From Ruminococcaceae bacterium UBA7135 (lineage in GTDB: Bacteria > Bacillota > Clostridia > Oscillospirales > Ruminococcaceae), in the NCBI GenBank assembly GCA_002492075.1, contig DKXD01000177.1, forward strand, positions 1 through 14,601: DNA of 14,601 nucleotides, given 5' to 3'. Numbering within the stretch: the stretch's first letter is position 1; the number at the start of each line of letters is the position of its first letter. The translations under genes and the position numbers were made by a program. Shown piece after piece: positions 14,080 to 14,601 of this stretch. A model generated the notes under the pieces. The model saw only the letters and a program-made list of their open reading frames with translations, had not been told where the DNA came from and searched no databases.

Positions 14080-14553
14080 ATGGTAATTATCGAATTGGAA
14101 AACGGCAAGCAGATCAAATTGGAGCTGTATCCCCAAAAAGCGCCGATTACGGTGGAAAATTTCCTTAAATTGGTAAAAGAGGGCTTTTATGACGGGCTTA
14201 TCTTCCACAGAGTTATAGAGGGCTTTATGATACAGGGCGGCGACCCTGAGGGAACAGGTATGGGCGGCGCTAAGGATAAGATAAAGGGCGAGTTCAGAGA
14301 TAATGGCGTTCCGAACGATATAAAGCACGTTCGCGGCGTTATTTCAATGGCGCGTTCAAGGCGCCCCGATTCTGCTTCAAGCCAGTTCTTTATTGTTCAC
14401 AAGGACGCTCCGCACCTTGACGGGCAGTATGCCGCGTTTGGCAAGGTGGTAGAGGGAATGGACGCGGTGGATGAGATCGCCGAGACCGAGACCGACTACA
14501 ACGACCGCCCTATAAAGGATATTTGTATGAAGAGAGTCTATGTGTCCGAGTGA
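14080..14553 (+). CDS. cyclophilin-type peptidyl-prolyl cis-trans isomerase
   Basis: A 157-residue cytoplasmic cyclophilin, without signal peptide or lipobox, that speeds proline isomerisation during folding. Core motifs: FHRVIEGFMIQGGD (42-55) with the catalytic Arg44 and Gln52, SQFFI (101-105), and HLDGQYAAFGKV (112-123), where His replaces the Trp of cyclosporin-sensitive eukaryotic forms, as usual in bacteria. GGAGGA (14069-14074) lies five bases before the ATG. It starts 12 bases after proC, so the two are cotranscribed. The remaining 48 bases of the window hold no recognisable terminator or gene. Confidence 0.95.
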   Translation: MVIIELENGKQIKLELYPQKAPITVENFLKLVKEGFYDGLIFHRVIEGFMIQGGDPEGTGMGGAKDKIKGEFRDNGVPNDIKHVRGVISMARSRRPDSASSQFFIVHKDAPHLDGQYAAFGKVVEGMDAVDEIAETETDYNDRPIKDICMKRVYVSE

Positions 14554-14601
14554 AAAAATTATAGTTTGTTGTATTATATATGCCGCGTTTGGGAAACCCG
14601 T

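Noticed and set aside
13417..14328. Long open frame of 303 codons on the minus strand
   Set aside because: It lies antisense to proC and the cyclophilin, both with complete family motifs and ribosome sites. Composition is His/Arg/Leu-rich, as expected of a shadow frame.
1..14601. CRISPR arrays, tRNA or rRNA genes, intact transposases, phage genes
   Set aside because: None found: the only regular direct repeats are the TGTAA operator units, which are too short and lack spacers, and no cloverleaf or rRNA segment was recognised in the gaps.

Overview
The window reads as a chromosomal segment of a Gram-positive Clostridia-type Firmicute, most likely the Oscillospirales/Ruminococcaceae side. This rests on strong AGGAGG-type ribosome sites, SigA-like promoters, lipoproteins with short Lys-rich leaders, an AlgI/DHHW surface-acylation pair, a tetrahydrofolate riboswitch ahead of folT, and GC-moderate coding with AT-rich gaps. 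The taxonomic placement is inference. Every gene I can support lies on the + strand.

Region 1 (1-3373) is a compact operon: the C-terminal half of an MBOAT O-acyltransferase (AlgI-like), a DHHW/AlgX-like surface protein, an RluA-family rRNA pseudouridine synthase and a small lipoprotein. The last three junctions are an ordinary SD-spaced start followed by two ATGA overlaps.

Region 2 (3450-6400) is a cyclic-di-GMP pair. A PilZ protein is read from a textbook promoter. A membrane-bound sensor diguanylate cyclase (extracytoplasmic domain, PAS, GGDEF) has its own extended -10 promoter. A GC hairpin follows the cyclase.

Region 3 (6326-9220) starts with about 340 bp of non-coding palindromic DNA that looks like two abutting MITE-like elements. 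It is followed by an orphan ParA ATPase starting at TTG, overlapped by a ComFB-like protein with a basic tail. A solitary mreB with its own near-consensus promoter and a strong downstream hairpin ends the region. The ParA/ComFB-like pair beside c-di-GMP genes is the most interesting protein-level combination here.

Region 4 (9288-11440) holds a CCA-adding enzyme and then an 800-bp gap with no large gene. That gap contains five helically phased TGTAA repeats resembling a Pho box, a promoter, and a 39-codon lipoprotein gene followed by two hairpins. Further on are an unexplained AT-rich stretch and a structured leader in front of pfkA.

Region 5 (11440-14601) is pfkA, a well-formed class I THF riboswitch, folT (folate ECF S-component), proC and a cyclophilin. 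These are largely housekeeping metabolism, probably partly cotranscribed. No tRNA, rRNA, CRISPR array, prophage or intact transposase gene was seen.
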